From NCBI GenBank assembly GCA_036657595.1, contig JAVXFZ010000065.1, positions 1-14,848 on the forward strand: DNA of 14,848 bases, given 5' to 3'. Of this stretch, positions 8,480 to 14,848 are shown piece by piece. The position numbers and the translations under genes are program-made. Position 1 is the stretch's first letter, and the number at the start of each line of letters is the position of its first letter. This DNA is from Odoribacter sp036657595 (GTDB lineage: Bacteria; Bacteroidota; Bacteroidia; Bacteroidales; Marinifilaceae). The notes below the pieces were generated by a model. It made no database searches. It was not told where the DNA came from and saw only the letters and a list, made by a program, of their open reading frames with translations.

Positions 8480-8512
8480 GGCTTTCATTCTGATTTTCAG
8501 TAAGAAAGCCTT
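8478..8512 (-). terminator. palindrome, possible second terminator between tRNA-His and fecR
   Basis: The 9-bp stem AAGGCTTTC (8478-8486) / GAAAGCCTT (8504-8512) encloses a further small stem CTGA/TCAG (8490-8493 / 8497-8500) with loop TTT. On the minus strand it is followed by TTATTATAT, a T-rich but interrupted tail. It probably isolates the fecR operon from read-through. Confidence 0.5.
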
Positions 8513-8528
8513 ATTTTACCATAAAATG

Positions 8529-8559
8529 AGAGCCTGACTAAACTTGTTAGACAGGCTCT
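8529..8559 (-). terminator. terminator-like hairpin downstream of tRNA-His
   Basis: The 8-bp stem AGAGCCTG (8529-8536) / CAGGCTCT (8552-8559) continues inward, after one A-A mismatch, with CTAA (8538-8541) / TTAG (8547-8550), leaving loop ACTTG. The minus strand continues CATTTTATGG and the + strand TTTTATG, so it could work in both directions. It starts about 17 bases after the tRNA 3' end, a natural place for the tRNA terminator. Confidence 0.6.
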
Positions 8560-8575
8560 TTTATGATAAAATAAG

Positions 8576-8649
<74 letters not shown>

Positions 8650-8665
8650 CATTTGTTTTGCGGTG

Positions 8666-8696
8666 CAAAGATAGCGAGAATCTATTATTTTGCAAA
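8666..8696 (-). promoter_or_regulatory. promoter of tRNA-His (Bacteroides-type)
   Basis: On the minus strand TTTG (complement of 8693-8696), exactly 19 bases, then TATCTTTG (complement of 8666-8673): a full match to TTTG-N19-TAnnTTTG. Transcription would begin about 8-10 bases before the tRNA 5' end. It starts only 32 bases past the upstream gene's stop, and no terminator is visible between them. Confidence 0.85.
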
Positions 8697-8728
8697 TAAA
8701 ATATCAAAAAAATCCTATTTTATCCTAT

Positions 8729-9319
8729 TCATCTCGGAGGTATCTCAATACGACCACTTTCTATTTCACGAGCGGCATATTCTACTTGCTCAAACCATCT
8801 TTCCCCATATTTAGTAATTAAGGCATCTTTCACGAAACGATAAATAGGCATATCTTGCTGTTCTCCTTTTATTCGGGCACAGTGACATATTCCCCATTTG
8901 TCGTAATTAAGTGCCTCAAATTCCTCATAACGCGTGATACGAATAGGATATAAATGACAGGATATCGGTTTACGAAAGGTGGATTTCCCTTCTCTCCAAG
9001 CTTTTTCAATTGCACACCAACAGACTCCGTTTTCTTCAATCGCATAAGCACATTCTTTCCCTTGTATCAAAGGTGTCACCGATTCTCCATCTGTATCTAT
9101 AATGACAAAACCCTGTTCCTGAACCGCCTTTATCCCTTCCGGCTTCATATAGGTTTGAATGCCTTCGTAATTTTCTTTGATTTTTAAGGGCTCATCTTCC
9201 TCCAAGGGTGCACCGGAATCTCCCTCCACGCAACAAATACCTTTGCATTGGTTTAAATCGCAATAAAATTTCTTTTCAAAAAGATCAAAACTAATCAGCG
9301 TGTTTTCTATCTGTATCAT
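8729..9319 (-). CDS. DUF3109 family cysteine-rich protein
   Basis: 196 residues, no signal peptide or membrane span, so probably cytoplasmic. It carries ten cysteines at 20, 25, 29, 30, 90, 100, 102, 121, 145 and 147. They are clustered as CDLNQCKGICC, CAYAIEENGVCWC, ISCHLYP and GICHC, a pattern suited to binding zinc or an iron-sulfur cluster and loosely like YkgJ-type proteins. These motifs and the mature length are usual for DUF3109 proteins of Bacteroidota. The biochemical role is not known. It follows gpmI with a 13-base gap and so is probably the last gene of that operon. Confidence 0.85.
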   Translation of the reverse strand: MIQIENTLISFDLFEKKFYCDLNQCKGICCVEGDSGAPLEEDEPLKIKENYEGIQTYMKPEGIKAVQEQGFVIIDTDGESVTPLIQGKECAYAIEENGVCWCAIEKAWREGKSTFRKPISCHLYPIRITRYEEFEALNYDKWGICHCARIKGEQQDMPIYRFVKDALITKYGERWFEQVEYAAREIESGRIEIPPR

Positions 9320-9332
9320 ACATTACATTCAG

Positions 9333-10853
9333 TTATTCAATCAGGCTTTTCCCTGTCATATCTGCCGGCTGAGCAATCCCCATTATTTGAAGAATAGTGG
9401 GAGCCACGTCCGCCAATACACCGTTATGAAGTTTTCCCCCCACCGTATCGGTCACCCAAATGCAGGGCACAGGATTCAATGAATGAGCCGTATTAGGCGT
9501 ACCGTCAGCATTCACCGCATTATCAGCATTCCCGTGGTCGGCTATGATTAATACATCATATCCATTATTACGAGCCGCTGTCACAACTTTATCAACACAA
9601 CCATCCACGTCACTTACAGCTTTCTGTATCGCAGAAAATACACCGGTATGTCCCACCATATCACCATTAGCAAAATTCAAACAAATAAAATCAGCCGATT
9701 TTACATTTAGTTGCTCCACCAATTTATCTGCCACTTCCGGTGCAGACATTTCAGGCTGTAAATCATAGGTTGCCACTTTAGGAGAAGGCACTAAAATACG
9801 GCTTTCTCCTTCAAATTGAGCTTCCCGACCGCCATTAAAGAAAAAAGTTACGTGGGCATATTTCTCTGTTTCAGCAATACGCAATTGTTTCAAGCCAGCA
9901 CGACTAATGACCTCACCCAATGTATTTTTAATATTCTCTTTGTTAAATAAAATATGCAATCCTTGAAAAGTAGCATCGTAAGGTGTCATACAACAATAAT
10001 ACAGAGGTATTGTTTTCATCCCCCATTCCGACATATTCCGCTGTGTCAAAGCAATGGTCAGTTCTTTCGCACGGTCATTGCGATAGTTGAAGAAAATAAC
10101 CATATCACCCGGCTGAATCACACCCACCGGCTTCTGGTCGCTACCGATATGTATAATCGGTTTGATAAATTCATCTGTTACTCCTTCATCATACGATTGC
10201 CGAATTGCTGCTTCCACGTGTTGTGTCGGTGTTCCTTCTCCATTCACAATCAAATTATAAGCCTCTTTCACACGCTCCCAGCGATTATCCCTGTCCATCG
10301 CATAATATCGCCCAATGACGGAAGCAATCCGCCCCGTAGAGTGATCCATATATTCTTTCAATTCCTTGATAAAACCCAATCCACTTTTGGGATCCGTATC
10401 CCGCCCATCCATAAAGCAGTGAACAAAGGTATGGTCTATACCATATTCTTTGGAAATATCACACAATTTTTTCAAATGTTCCAACGAACTATGCACCCCC
10501 CCATCGGAAACCAAACCCATAAAATGCACTTGTTTTTTATTCTCCCGCGCATAAGTAAATGCCTTGACAATCTCCGGATTTTGCAGAATAGAATGATCCC
10601 GACAAGCCTTGTTTATTCGCACTAAATCCTGATTCACAACGCGTCCGGCACCAATATTTAAGTGTCCCACTTCTGAATTACCCATCTGTCCATCGGGTAA
10701 ACCCACATTTTCGCCACTGGTTAGTAAACAAGAATGAGGATATTTATCGTTCAACGCTGTAATAAAAGGAGTTGGCGTACAATAAATCGCATCGGTTTTG
10801 TCGTGTTTTCCAATCCCCCAACCATCTAAAATCATTAATAATACTTTGTTCAT
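9333..10853 (-). CDS. gpmI: 2,3-bisphosphoglycerate-independent phosphoglycerate mutase
   Basis: 506 residues, normal length for the cofactor-independent enzyme, which interconverts 3- and 2-phosphoglycerate in the cytoplasm (glycolysis/gluconeogenesis). Alkaline-phosphatase-superfamily motifs are intact: metal-binding Asp10 in MILDGWG; GQMGNSEVGHLNIGAGR with phospho-accepting Ser60; DGRDTDP of the substrate-binding domain; and the C-terminal metal-binding IADHGNADN. Substrate-domain residues lie between the two halves of the phosphatase fold, as expected. A purine-rich GGGAAGAA stands upstream of the ATG. The gap to the preceding small gene is 33 bases and to the DUF3109 gene 13 bases, consistent with cotranscription. 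Confidence 0.97.
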   Translation of the reverse strand: MNKVLLMILDGWGIGKHDKTDAIYCTPTPFITALNDKYPHSCLLTSGENVGLPDGQMGNSEVGHLNIGAGRVVNQDLVRINKACRDHSILQNPEIVKAFTYARENKKQVHFMGLVSDGGVHSSLEHLKKLCDISKEYGIDHTFVHCFMDGRDTDPKSGLGFIKELKEYMDHSTGRIASVIGRYYAMDRDNRWERVKEAYNLIVNGEGTPTQHVEAAIRQSYDEGVTDEFIKPIIHIGSDQKPVGVIQPGDMVIFFNYRNDRAKELTIALTQRNMSEWGMKTIPLYYCCMTPYDATFQGLHILFNKENIKNTLGEVISRAGLKQLRIAETEKYAHVTFFFNGGREAQFEGESRILVPSPKVATYDLQPEMSAPEVADKLVEQLNVKSADFICLNFANGDMVGHTGVFSAIQKAVSDVDGCVDKVVTAARNNGYDVLIIADHGNADNAVNADGTPNTAHSLNPVPCIWVTDTVGGKLHNGVLADVAPTILQIMGIAQPADMTGKSLIE

Positions 10854-10886
10854 TTTATATCAATTATTTATTCTTCCCATAAACGA

Positions 10887-11228
10887 TCAATGCAATATAC
10901 GGATATCCGCAACAGAAAGCCATATAAATTCCCGTAAATCTGCTCCTTCAATTATAGCCAGTCCTTTATAGACCATTCCCTTTTCTGTCAATAATTTTTC
11001 TAAGACCGGCAGAAAAGGAGCACCCACACAAAATAGGTCCTTATTTTCTTTCACATAATCCGGTACGATCATTCCTCCATAAAATTCCAAACCGGCAATC
11101 TCCCGAATCTTCCCTCCTGTATCTACCACTGTTACCTTCCCATTTTCCACGACCACGTAACCATTCTTTGTCAGTGGAAATCCCGGTATATAAATATAAT
11201 TGGCAGCAATCTTCCGAATCTTTTCCAT
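10887..11228 (-). CDS. small protein resembling an amidohydrolase without its catalytic barrel
   Basis: 113 residues, no signal peptide. Residues 4-59 (IRKIAANYIYIPG, KNGYVVVENGKV, GLEFYGGMIVPDYV) resemble the N-terminal beta-sandwich part of Bacteroidota amidohydrolases of the chlorohydrolase / aminodeoxyfutalosine-deaminase type. There the same stretch runs into the metal-binding His-x-His. Here the HxH and all of the barrel are absent. After a bridge of about 28 residues the protein ends with KGLAIIEGADLREF and ADIRIL, which resembles the strand that closes the same beta-sandwich at the C-terminus of those enzymes. It therefore looks like the non-catalytic composite domain alone. The ATG overlaps the DUF4296 stop by one base (TAATG at 11226-11230) and the frame is intact, so it appears to be a real, expressed gene rather than debris. 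The homology is a judgement by eye; catalytic function is unlikely. Confidence 0.6.
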   Translation of the reverse strand: MEKIRKIAANYIYIPGFPLTKNGYVVVENGKVTVVDTGGKIREIAGLEFYGGMIVPDYVKENKDLFCVGAPFLPVLEKLLTEKGMVYKGLAIIEGADLREFIWLSVADIRILH

Positions 11229-12073
11229 TATTTCTGATGTCGTATGTTTTGTTTCAATCGTTGCTCCATATCCCTTGAAATATAAGGACGAAATAAAGTA
11301 TTATTCCAAGCTTCCCCGCCCAGTCCCTTCAGTTTAATCTCTTTTTCCTTTTTTGCCGGCTTTCTCTTTTTCCCATTTCCCGAATACAAGGGTTCTGTCA
11401 CTTTTACAGCAGGCAAGATATCTAAATATTTGATGACTAAACGGGAATAGACCGAATCGACATATTGAGACCAATTGTAATCTCTGACGATCGTATCCGG
11501 TTTCACCGTAATATCCCACACACGCAAGGTATCTGTTCCATCAGCAGAGAGAAAATAGGAAGCAAGTCGTCGCGCACGCCCCTCTACAATCGTATCAAAC
11601 CGGATCGTTGTATTAAATTTATATAAACCGGGGACAATACTATCCATATCCACCGTGTAGATCGAATCCAAGCGCAGAGTGTCCATTATAGGAAAATAAT
11701 TGATAGAATCTTTAGATTTCAATTCATTTAAAATCAAATCCGCTGCCGTCAATTGATGATTCAACGTATCAATAATCACATCATACATCTTTGAAAACAA
11801 AACAGTTTGCGCAGAATAATAATACATACAAGAATCAAAATCCGCTCTACTGATATTATATTTTTTTAAAACATCATTGTAATAAGCATAGTTTTTCAAT
11901 TCATTATATCTTCCCATCCCCCTATTCACAGCCAATGCTCCATCAACACGATGTATGTCAATTAAAAGAGAGGTAAACTCATCTTTATCCAAAGGGACTT
12001 TTCCCAACTGACAACTGAACGACAGCAACAATAATAGCATTATTACCAAGCCCTTTTCCATATTCGATCTCAT
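11228..12073 (-). CDS. DUF4296 family lipoprotein
   Basis: 281 residues. The lipoprotein signal ends LLSFSC (Cys21 lipidated). The N-terminal DUF4296 part follows (about 28-110: LDKDEFTSLLIDIHRVDGAL, YYNDVLKKYNISRADFDSCMYYYS). This is a short alpha-helical domain found widely in Bacteroidota. The region after about 125 is less conserved, with a lysine-rich stretch near 233-247 (KKRKPAKKEKE). Its ATG overlaps the mlaF stop in an ATGA (12070-12073), and a second Met at codon 5 (12061) is also possible. Function of the family is unknown. Coupling to mlaEF suggests, without proving, a link to the cell envelope. Confidence 0.8.
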   Translation of the reverse strand: MRSNMEKGLVIMLLLLLSFSCQLGKVPLDKDEFTSLLIDIHRVDGALAVNRGMGRYNELKNYAYYNDVLKKYNISRADFDSCMYYYSAQTVLFSKMYDVIIDTLNHQLTAADLILNELKSKDSINYFPIMDTLRLDSIYTVDMDSIVPGLYKFNTTIRFDTIVEGRARRLASYFLSADGTDTLRVWDITVKPDTIVRDYNWSQYVDSVYSRLVIKYLDILPAVKVTEPLYSGNGKKRKPAKKEKEIKLKGLGGEAWNNTLFRPYISRDMEQRLKQNIRHQK

Positions 12074-12822
12074 AAATTCTTTCTTATTTTCTTAAACAAT
12101 TCCGATGAAAAAATAAAATTATTCAAATAAATATTATCCGAATTCGCTATTTCATCTTTATTACCTTCCCATTCCTTCCGACCTTCGTGAATAAAAATAA
12201 TCTTTTCACCGATCTCGAAAACTGAATTCATATCGTGTGTATTCACCACCGTTGTCATCTTATATTCGTGGGTGATTTCACTAATCAAATTATCTATCAG
12301 GATAGAAGTCAATGGGTCCAAACCCGAATTAGGTTCATCACAAAATAAAAACTGTGGCTTTAATACAATCGCTCTGGCAATAGCAACTCTTTTTTTCATT
12401 CCCCCGCTAATCTCCGAAGGATAAAGTTGCTCCGCCTCCATCAAATCAACCCGATGAAGACAACTAATCGCCCGATCGCGTTTCTCTTCTTCCGCAAGAT
12501 TGGTAAAAAGATTCAAAGGGAACATCACATTTTCTAACACCGTTTGCGAATCAAATAAAGCCCCTCCCTGAAATACGACCCCAATTTCCTCCCGTAAAGA
12601 TCTCAATTGTTTGATATTCATCTGTGTAATATCTCGATCACCATAATAAATATGCCCTTGGTCAATCTGATGAAGCCCGATCAAAGATTTCAACAACACC
12701 GTTTTTCCCGATCCACTCTTGCCAATGATGAGATTGACCTTACCGGCTTCAAAAGTAACATTGATATCCGATAACACCGATTTATTCTCAAAAGATTTAC
12801 TTAGCGATTCTACTCGTATCAT
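12070..12822 (-). CDS. mlaF: MlaF-like ABC transporter ATP-binding protein
   Basis: 250 residues, the usual size. Walker A GKSGSGKT at 34-41, Q-loop Gln85, signature SGGMKKR at 139-145, Walker B FLFCDE with Asp162/Glu163, D-loop SGLD and H-loop His195 are all intact. The GGM signature and the pairing with an MlaE permease identify the MCE-associated phospholipid transport type rather than an amino-acid importer. It powers lipid movement between inner and outer membrane from the cytoplasmic face. It overlaps the mlaE stop by one base (TAATG at 12820-12824). No MCE (MlaD) gene follows here, though the partner may be encoded elsewhere. Confidence 0.9.
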   Translation of the reverse strand: MIRVESLSKSFENKSVLSDINVTFEAGKVNLIIGKSGSGKTVLLKSLIGLHQIDQGHIYYGDRDITQMNIKQLRSLREEIGVVFQGGALFDSQTVLENVMFPLNLFTNLAEEEKRDRAISCLHRVDLMEAEQLYPSEISGGMKKRVAIARAIVLKPQFLFCDEPNSGLDPLTSILIDNLISEITHEYKMTTVVNTHDMNSVFEIGEKIIFIHEGRKEWEGNKDEIANSDNIYLNNFIFSSELFKKIRKNL

Positions 12823-13559
12823 TACAACATTACTTGAGTTAATATCAGATTTATCGTAAGGATAGCAATACTGCTATCCACCACAGCTTTCGTACCAGCC
12901 ATACCGACCTCTCTTGCTCCTCCCTGCACATAATATCCGTAAAAAGCCGGTATAGAAGTAAAAATTAAAGCAAAAAATAGTGTCTTTATAATGGAATAAG
13001 TCACATAATAAGAATTAAACGAAAAATGTAAACCATAGATAAAATCGTCAAAATTGACCACACCACTAATAACACCGGAAATAATTCCTCCCGAAATACC
13101 AATAAAGACACTAAAAATATAGAGCACCGGATTAATAATCAATGAAGCTATAATTTTAGGTCCCACCAAATAAGAAATCGAATTGACCCCCATCGTTTCC
13201 AATGCCTCTATTTGCTCCGTAATCCTCATACTTCCTATTTCCGAAGCAATATTACTTCCAATTTTTCCTGCCAATATCAAACTAACAATCGTTGATGAAA
13301 ATTCAAGCAACATCGTCTCGCGTGTCAGATAACCAATGAGATAACGAGGTAAAAGAGGACTCTTCATATTATAAGCCGTCTGTAAAGTCAACACAGCCCC
13401 AATGAAAAAAGAAATGATTACTACCAAGACGATTGAATTCAAACCCAATTTTTCAAATTCCTGCATCAATTCCTTGATATAAACACTTTTCTTTTCGGGT
13501 CGTGAAAACGCTTTCCTCAAAAATATCAGATACAAACCAAGTTTATGTAAAAACTTCAT
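12822..13559 (-). CDS. mlaE: MlaE-like ABC transporter permease
   Basis: 245 residues, the usual size. Several hydrophobic spans fit five to six membrane segments, including IVLVVIISFFIGAVLTL, IIASLIINPVLYIFSVFIGI and IIKTLFFALIFTSI. The family-specific block GSNIASEIGSMRITEQIEALETMGV is the conserved MlaE segment containing the coupling region to the ATPase. It forms the inner-membrane channel of the lipid transporter with MlaF. First gene of the minus-strand cluster; divergent from manC with a 231-base gap. Confidence 0.92.
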   Translation of the reverse strand: MKFLHKLGLYLIFLRKAFSRPEKKSVYIKELMQEFEKLGLNSIVLVVIISFFIGAVLTLQTAYNMKSPLLPRYLIGYLTRETMLLEFSSTIVSLILAGKIGSNIASEIGSMRITEQIEALETMGVNSISYLVGPKIIASLIINPVLYIFSVFIGISGGIISGVISGVVNFDDFIYGLHFSFNSYYVTYSIIKTLFFALIFTSIPAFYGYYVQGGAREVGMAGTKAVVDSSIAILTINLILTQVML

Positions 13560-13575
13560 ATTTTATTCATTAAAG

Positions 13576-13591
13576 CAAGCCTAACGGCTTG
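13576..13591 (-). promoter_or_regulatory. small hairpin in the mlaE leader
   Basis: CAAGCC (13576-13581) and GGCTTG (13586-13591) form a 6-bp stem with the 4-base loop TAAC, ending 16 bases before the mlaE ATG. It has no T-tract on the minus strand and no upstream + gene to terminate, so a leader structure influencing mlaE translation is possible. Evidence is structural only. Confidence 0.3.
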
Positions 13592-13729
13592 AATAAATAT
13601 AATTTATTTATTTCACTAAAGATATAAACAATATTCCTGCCATTATATCCCATTATTAGAAATTCAAGGTAAAAATATAAATTATTCATTGATTTCACGA
13701 TAAGACGATGAGGAAAAACAAAAAAGCAG

Positions 13730-13737
13730 TATATTTG
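13730..13737 (+). promoter_or_regulatory. -7 box (TATATTTG) of manC
   Basis: Exact match to TAnnTTTG on the + strand, about 54 bases before the manC ATG. At the expected -33 position (13707-13710) stands GATG instead of TTTG, so the promoter is only half convincing. Expected start near 13744, giving a leader of about 47 nt. The rest of the 13560-13790 divergent region is A/T-rich; a TATCTTTA on the minus strand (complement of 13617-13624) is a weak candidate for mlaE. Confidence 0.45.
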
Positions 13738-13790
13738 GTAAATCATTTACTAACATTTAAAAAGAAGTTAAATCTTAATAAACATTACGA

Positions 13791-14848
13791 ATGAATCCAA
13801 ACTCATACTGTGTTATTATGGCAGGAGGTATCGGCAATCGTTTCTGGCCAGTAAGTAACCAGCGCTGTCCGAAACAATTTTCAGATATTCTGCATACAGG
13901 GAAAAGCTTTATACGACAGACGTATGAACGTATCTCACAAATATTCCCCAATCACCATATTTTTATCATTACAGGTGAAGAATACGAGGACATCACTAAA
14001 AAACAAATTCCGGAAATACCTAATGAGAACATTTTAAAAGAACCATACGTTAGAAACACCGCTACTTGTATTGCCTATGCAGCCTACAAAATTAAAGGAA
14101 TTAATCCTAACGCTTATATGATCACCATTCCTTCCGATCATTTCATTACCAATGATGCGGTCTATCTACAAGATATTAGAGATGGGATGGACTTTATAGA
14201 AAGACAAGGAGGTCTGCTCACCGTCGGTATTACCCCCTCTCGGGCAGAAACAGAGTACGGATATATTCAAGTCAAATCCAAAGACAACACTCAAAAAATC
14301 TCAGAAGTCAAAACTTTTACAGAAAAGCCCAACGCCGAGCTTGCCAAAATGTTCTTTGATTCCGACGAATTTCTTTGGAATGCCGGTATATTCATCTGGC
14401 GAATTGATGACATCATACAAGAAATCAAAACCTATATGTTCGACTTGCACGCTCTTTTTCATACGGATTGCAAGTTAAATACCCCCGAAGAATCCAATTT
14501 CATAAAAAGCGTATACGGGCAATGCCATAACATTTCTATTGATGTCGGTGTTATGGAAAAATCACAAAACGTATATGTATTGAAAGGAAACTTTGGCTGG
14601 TCAGATGTTGGTACTTGGCACGCTTTCCACGCGCTATGTGTAAAAGATCAAGAAAACAATGTAACTAATTCAGGTAAAGTGATCCTCAATGATGCCACCA
14701 ACTGCATCGTCAATGTTCCCCCCCGTAAAAATGTCATTGTACAAGGAGTCAACGACCTGATTATAGCCGAGAAAGACAATTACCTGATGATCTGTCACCG
14801 CAAAGACGAAGATAAAATCAAACGCTTTGAAAAAGCTTTCCGCCATAA
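13791..14848 (+). CDS. manC: mannose-1-phosphate guanylyltransferase, lacking the last few residues at the window edge
   Basis: 352 complete codons are visible. The frame is open to the right edge; the TAA in the last three bases is out of frame. It makes GDP-mannose from mannose-1-phosphate and GTP in the cytoplasm, for surface polysaccharide and glycoprotein synthesis. Motifs: nucleotide-binding loop AGGIGNRFWP (11-20) with PKQF (27-30), EPYVRNTA (84-91), PSDH (114-117), FTEKP, NAGIF and GNFGWSDVGTW. The size, close to 355 residues, means the short single-domain form without fused mannose-6-phosphate isomerase. The GGxGxRxWP Leu is Phe here, a mild change. Transcribed away from the mla cluster; the ATG is preceded by an A-rich stretch, as usual in Bacteroidota. 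Confidence 0.95.
   Translation, partial: MNPNSYCVIMAGGIGNRFWPVSNQRCPKQFSDILHTGKSFIRQTYERISQIFPNHHIFIITGEEYEDITKKQIPEIPNENILKEPYVRNTATCIAYAAYKIKGINPNAYMITIPSDHFITNDAVYLQDIRDGMDFIERQGGLLTVGITPSRAETEYGYIQVKSKDNTQKISEVKTFTEKPNAELAKMFFDSDEFLWNAGIFIWRIDDIIQEIKTYMFDLHALFHTDCKLNTPEESNFIKSVYGQCHNISIDVGVMEKSQNVYVLKGNFGWSDVGTWHAFHALCVKDQENNVTNSGKVILNDATNCIVNVPPRKNVIVQGVNDLIIAEKDNYLMICHRKDEDKIKRFEKAFRH

Noticed and set aside
8269..8488. Two overlapping short minus-strand frames upstream of fecR as small genes or a sigma-factor remnant
   Set aside because: They are Phe/Ile/Lys-rich low-complexity translations of an A/T-rich leader, overlap each other in different frames, and show none of the ECF sigma region 2 or 4 motifs. 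One ends just before the fecR ATG, but that alone is weak evidence for a leader peptide.
9954..10625. A 223-codon plus-strand frame inside gpmI
   Set aside because: It is a shadow of the well-supported gpmI gene; its translation shows no domain, and the gpmI motifs across the same interval are intact.
14846..14848. TAA in the last three bases as the manC stop
   Set aside because: Counting from ATG at 13791, this triplet is out of frame; the in-frame codon is CAT at 14844-14846 and the gene continues beyond the edge.

Overview
The window looks like a Bacteroidota (Bacteroidales) chromosome. Evidence: SusC/SusD outer-membrane proteins, a FecR-type anti-sigma protein with a C-terminal DUF4974-like region, lipoproteins of the DUF4843, PKD-like and DUF4296 types, and promoters of the TTTG-N19-TAnnTTTG kind. 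The layout FecR - SusC with STN domain - SusD - DUF4843 - PKD-like lipoprotein is common in Odoribacteraceae (Butyricimonas/Odoribacter). That family assignment is an inference from memory, not a search.

Region 1 (about 1-8450, all minus strand) is a nutrient-uptake island. In transcription order it has fecR, susC (TonB-dependent transporter with N-terminal STN signalling domain), susD, a DUF4843 lipoprotein and a PKD-like lipoprotein that runs off the left edge. The genes are packed tightly (overlap or gaps of tens of bases). The FecR/STN pair implies surface signalling: ligand in SusC is sensed through STN by FecR, which controls an ECF sigma factor. No sigma gene is present next to fecR, and no hydrolase is visible.

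The 54-85 bp between fecR and susC is the most interesting piece. It holds two adjacent hairpins with the identical 7-nt loop (TTCGTAG on +). The second is followed by a T-rich tract on the + strand, and a perfect -7-type box lies on the + strand at the susC start codon. Together these predict an approximately 75-nt antisense small RNA covering the susC leader, of the kind described for Bacteroides polysaccharide-utilisation loci (DonS-like).

Region 2 (about 8460-8700) has a tRNA-His(GTG) gene on the minus strand with a textbook Bacteroides promoter and two palindromes downstream that probably terminate it.

Region 3 (8729-13559, minus strand) is a compact housekeeping cluster: mlaE and mlaF (lipid-transport ABC permease and ATPase), a DUF4296 lipoprotein, a 113-residue protein resembling an amidohydrolase without its catalytic barrel, gpmI (phosphoglycerate mutase) and a cysteine-rich DUF3109 protein. 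The first four genes overlap by 1-4 bases, so they are probably cotranscribed and translationally coupled. Region 4 (from 13791, plus strand) is a divergent manC (GDP-mannose synthesis), cut by the right edge just before its end.
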